This document shows, piece by piece, positions 11,132-12,811 of a stretch of DNA of 12,811 bases. The notes beneath the pieces were generated by a model. The model made no database searches, was not told the DNA's origin, and saw nothing but the letters and a program-made list of their open reading frames with translations. The stretch lies in the NCBI GenBank assembly GCA_031376425.1, contig JANMDR010000309.1, forward strand, positions 1 to 12,811, read 5' to 3'. The DNA comes from JANMDR01 sp031376425. Its GTDB lineage: Bacteria > Pseudomonadota > Gammaproteobacteria > Burkholderiales > Usitatibacteraceae. How positions within the stretch are numbered: position 1 is the stretch's first letter; each line of letters starts with the position of its first letter. Position numbers and translations under genes: made by a program.

Positions 11132-12811
11132 ATGAAATTTAATAGCCAAAATGCGGTTGCATGCCTATCGGTTGCGCGCTTACTTAATGCCGCCGCCTGC
11201 ACTTTACGCAAACAAAGGGCCGCACTCGCTATTCCGCTCTGCTTTGTCCTGCTGGGGTTTATGCCCACCACTGCGCAAAATATTGTTGCACAAGCGCCAG
11301 CTGTAGCATCATCCTTTAGCCAGCTTAAGTCAGATAAGTCAGAAACGCAGCCCGCCGCTGATGCAAAGCCCACAATAATTAAACCGGAAGTGGGTGTAAA
11401 TAATGCCATCTCCATATTAGTGTTACCTACCGTAAACATCACGGCACCTGCAAATGCCGCTACATTCGTGAGCCCGGCCACAGTCGCTATTACGGCGACT
11501 GCCGCTGATACCGATGGCACCATCACCAAAGTAGAGTTTTTCAATGGCGCAGCCTTGCTGGGAACAGACACCACATCACCCTATTCTTTTAACTGGACCA
11601 ATGTAGCCGCAGGCAGCTATGCCATTACTGCCAAAGCCACCGATAATGCTGGTGGTGTAAAAACATCCACTGCTGTAAACATAACTGTAAACACACTGCC
11701 CACGGTAAATATTAGCGCTCCCGCTAACAACGCCACCTTCACTTCACCCGCCACGGTAGCCCTTGCTGCAACGGCTGCTGATGCCAACGGCACCATCACC
11801 AAGGTAGAGTTTTTCAACGGTGCAACTTCGTTGGGTGTAGATACTACTTCTCCGTATACATTTAGCTGGACTAACGTCGCCGCCGGTAGTTACGCTATCA
11901 CTGCTAAAGCCACGGACAACGCCGGTGCCGTAACCACTTCAGCCATCATCAACATCACGGTAACTGCCCCCAACACACCGCCAACCGTAAGTCTTACCGC
12001 CCCTGCTAACAACGCTACTTTCACAGCACCCGCCACTGTCGCGCTTGCTGCTACAGCTGCTGATGCCAATGGCACCGTCACTAAAGTAGAGTTCTTTAAC
12101 GGTGCAACCTCGCTTGGTGTTGATACTACTTCACCGTATACATTTAGCTGGACAAATGTCGCTGCCGGTAGCTACGCCATTACTGCTAAGGCAACCGACA
12201 ATGCCGGTGCAGTCACCACGTCTGGCGTTATCAACATCACAGTAAGCGCCCCCAACACACCGCCAACCGTAAGTCTTACCGCCCCTGCTAACAACGCTAC
12301 TTTCACAGCACCGGCCACCGTAGCGCTTTCAGCCACGGCAGCAGATAGCAACGGTACGGTCACCCAAGTTGAGTTTTTTAATGGTGCAACCTCACTCGGC
12401 GTTGATACTACTTCACCGTATACATTTAGTTGGACAAACGTAGCTGCTGGAACATACGCCATCACCGCTAAAGCAACCGACAATGCAGGTGCAGTCACTA
12501 CCTCCAGCATTGTCAACATCACAGTAAGTGCTCCCAATACGCCGCCTTCCGTTAGCCTCACTGCCCCCGCTAACAACGCCACTTTCACAGCACCCGCCAC
12601 CGTAGCCCTAGCGGCAACGGCGGCAGATAGCAATGGTACGGTCACCCAAGTAGAGTTTTTCAACGGTGCTACTTCATTGGGTGTTGATACTACTTCACCC
12701 TACACATTTAGCTGGACTAACGTAGCTGCAGGCACATACGCCATTACCGCCAAAGCAACAGACAATGCCGGTGCAGTCACCACTTCAAGCATTATTAACA
12801 TCACGGTAAGT
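11132..12811 (+). CDS. Secreted tandem bacterial Ig-like (Big_7-like) repeat protein, 3' end outside window
   Basis: The frame is open from ATG 11132 through the last base, giving 560 residues with no stop. The N-terminus has an extended signal peptide: a basic region (RKQRA, 26-30), a hydrophobic core (ALAIPLCFVLLGF) and a likely cleavage after Ala48 (TTA/QN). A Ser/Ala/Lys-rich spacer reaches residue 98. Then come five Ig-like repeats starting at residues 99, 190, 284, 378 and 472. Each has PTVSLTAPANNATF, KVEFFNGATSLG, SPYTFSWTNVAAGSYAITA and KATDNAGAVTT. This is the pattern of the Big_7 (PF17957) bacterial Ig family. Such arrays usually act as stalks or spacers in large surface proteins, adhesins, RHS/YD-repeat proteins or carbohydrate-active enzymes. 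The C-terminal functional part lies beyond the window. No clear ribosome site precedes the ATG. Confidence 0.88.
   Translation, partial: MKFNSQNAVACLSVARLLNAAACTLRKQRAALAIPLCFVLLGFMPTTAQNIVAQAPAVASSFSQLKSDKSETQPAADAKPTIIKPEVGVNNAISILVLPTVNITAPANAATFVSPATVAITATAADTDGTITKVEFFNGAALLGTDTTSPYSFNWTNVAAGSYAITAKATDNAGGVKTSTAVNITVNTLPTVNISAPANNATFTSPATVALAATAADANGTITKVEFFNGATSLGVDTTSPYTFSWTNVAAGSYAITAKATDNAGAVTTSAIINITVTAPNTPPTVSLTAPANNATFTAPATVALAATAADANGTVTKVEFFNGATSLGVDTTSPYTFSWTNVAAGSYAITAKATDNAGAVTTSGVINITVSAPNTPPTVSLTAPANNATFTAPATVALSATAADSNGTVTQVEFFNGATSLGVDTTSPYTFSWTNVAAGTYAITAKATDNAGAVTTSSIVNITVSAPNTPPSVSLTAPANNATFTAPATVALAATAADSNGTVTQVEFFNGATSLGVDTTSPYTFSWTNVAAGTYAITAKATDNAGAVTTSSIINITVS
11426..12811 (+). 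repeat. Five tandem 273/282-bp coding repeats
   Basis: Units start at 11426 (273 bp), 11699, 11981, 12263 and 12545 (282 bp each; the last is cut by the window after 267 bp). Each encodes one Ig-like domain of 91 or 94 residues. Later units are nearly identical in protein; units 4 and 5 differ at about three residues. They still carry many silent changes, except for patches such as 11966-12030, which is identical for 65 bp to 12248-12312. Confidence 0.9.

Noticed and set aside
11122..12663. Long reverse-strand open frames of up to 163 residues through the repeat region
   Set aside because: They are periodic mirror images of the Ig repeats and start within the repeat units. The + strand frame has a signal peptide and a recognised domain pattern, so the reverse frames are by-products of biased composition.

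Overview
The window looks like chromosomal accessory or housekeeping-periphery DNA of a Gram-negative proteobacterium. It most resembles a betaproteobacterium of the Burkholderiales/Oxalobacteraceae type with moderate GC. The clues are a Tat-exported PhoX phosphatase, a GlxA/FtrA-type AraC regulator, a YjjJ-type HipA kinase, a zinc-ribbon/glutaredoxin fusion and an SGNH hydrolase with a style of N-terminus common in that group. This placement is inference from protein families, not a database result. I see no rRNA, tRNA, CRISPR array, insertion sequence or phage gene.

Layout, left to right. (1) 75-1961 (+): PhoX-family alkaline phosphatase with a Tat signal, a possible lipobox and a four-copy 12-bp tandem repeat in its linker. 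(2) 2000-2866 (-): glycosyltransferase-like protein whose coding region contains an uninterrupted run of eight G, so it could be phase variable. (3) 2867-3088: divergent control region with a very good sigma70 promoter overlapped by a palindrome. (4) 3089-3995 (+): six-helix membrane protein translationally overlapped by a small XRE regulator, followed after 23 nt by a membrane-anchored BAAT-type alpha/beta hydrolase (4019-4954). (5) 5010-5777 (-): SGNH/GDSL hydrolase, convergent with the former. (6) 6035-7402 (+): stand-alone HipA-like kinase of the YjjJ type, preceded by a striking nested inverted repeat. (7) 7557-8096 (+): zinc ribbon, one membrane helix and a glutaredoxin domain; convergent 16 nt away is a class I SAM methyltransferase (8113-8742, -). 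(8) 8743-9033: control region with a perfect 10+10 bp dyad. (9) 9034-9750 (+): unrecognised three-helix membrane protein. (10) 9811-10803 (-): GlxA-family regulator. (11) 11132 to the window end (+): a secreted protein made of tandem bacterial Ig-like (Big_7-like) domains of 94 residues; it has no stop codon within the window.

Most genes appear to be single units with alternating orientation, so no pathway can be read across the whole window. The one convincing operon is the membrane protein/XRE pair, perhaps with the hydrolase. The observations most worth follow-up are the G8 tract in the glycosyltransferase gene, the nested palindrome before the YjjJ-like kinase, the palindrome on the XRE operon promoter, and the mosaic silent variation among the Ig repeats.
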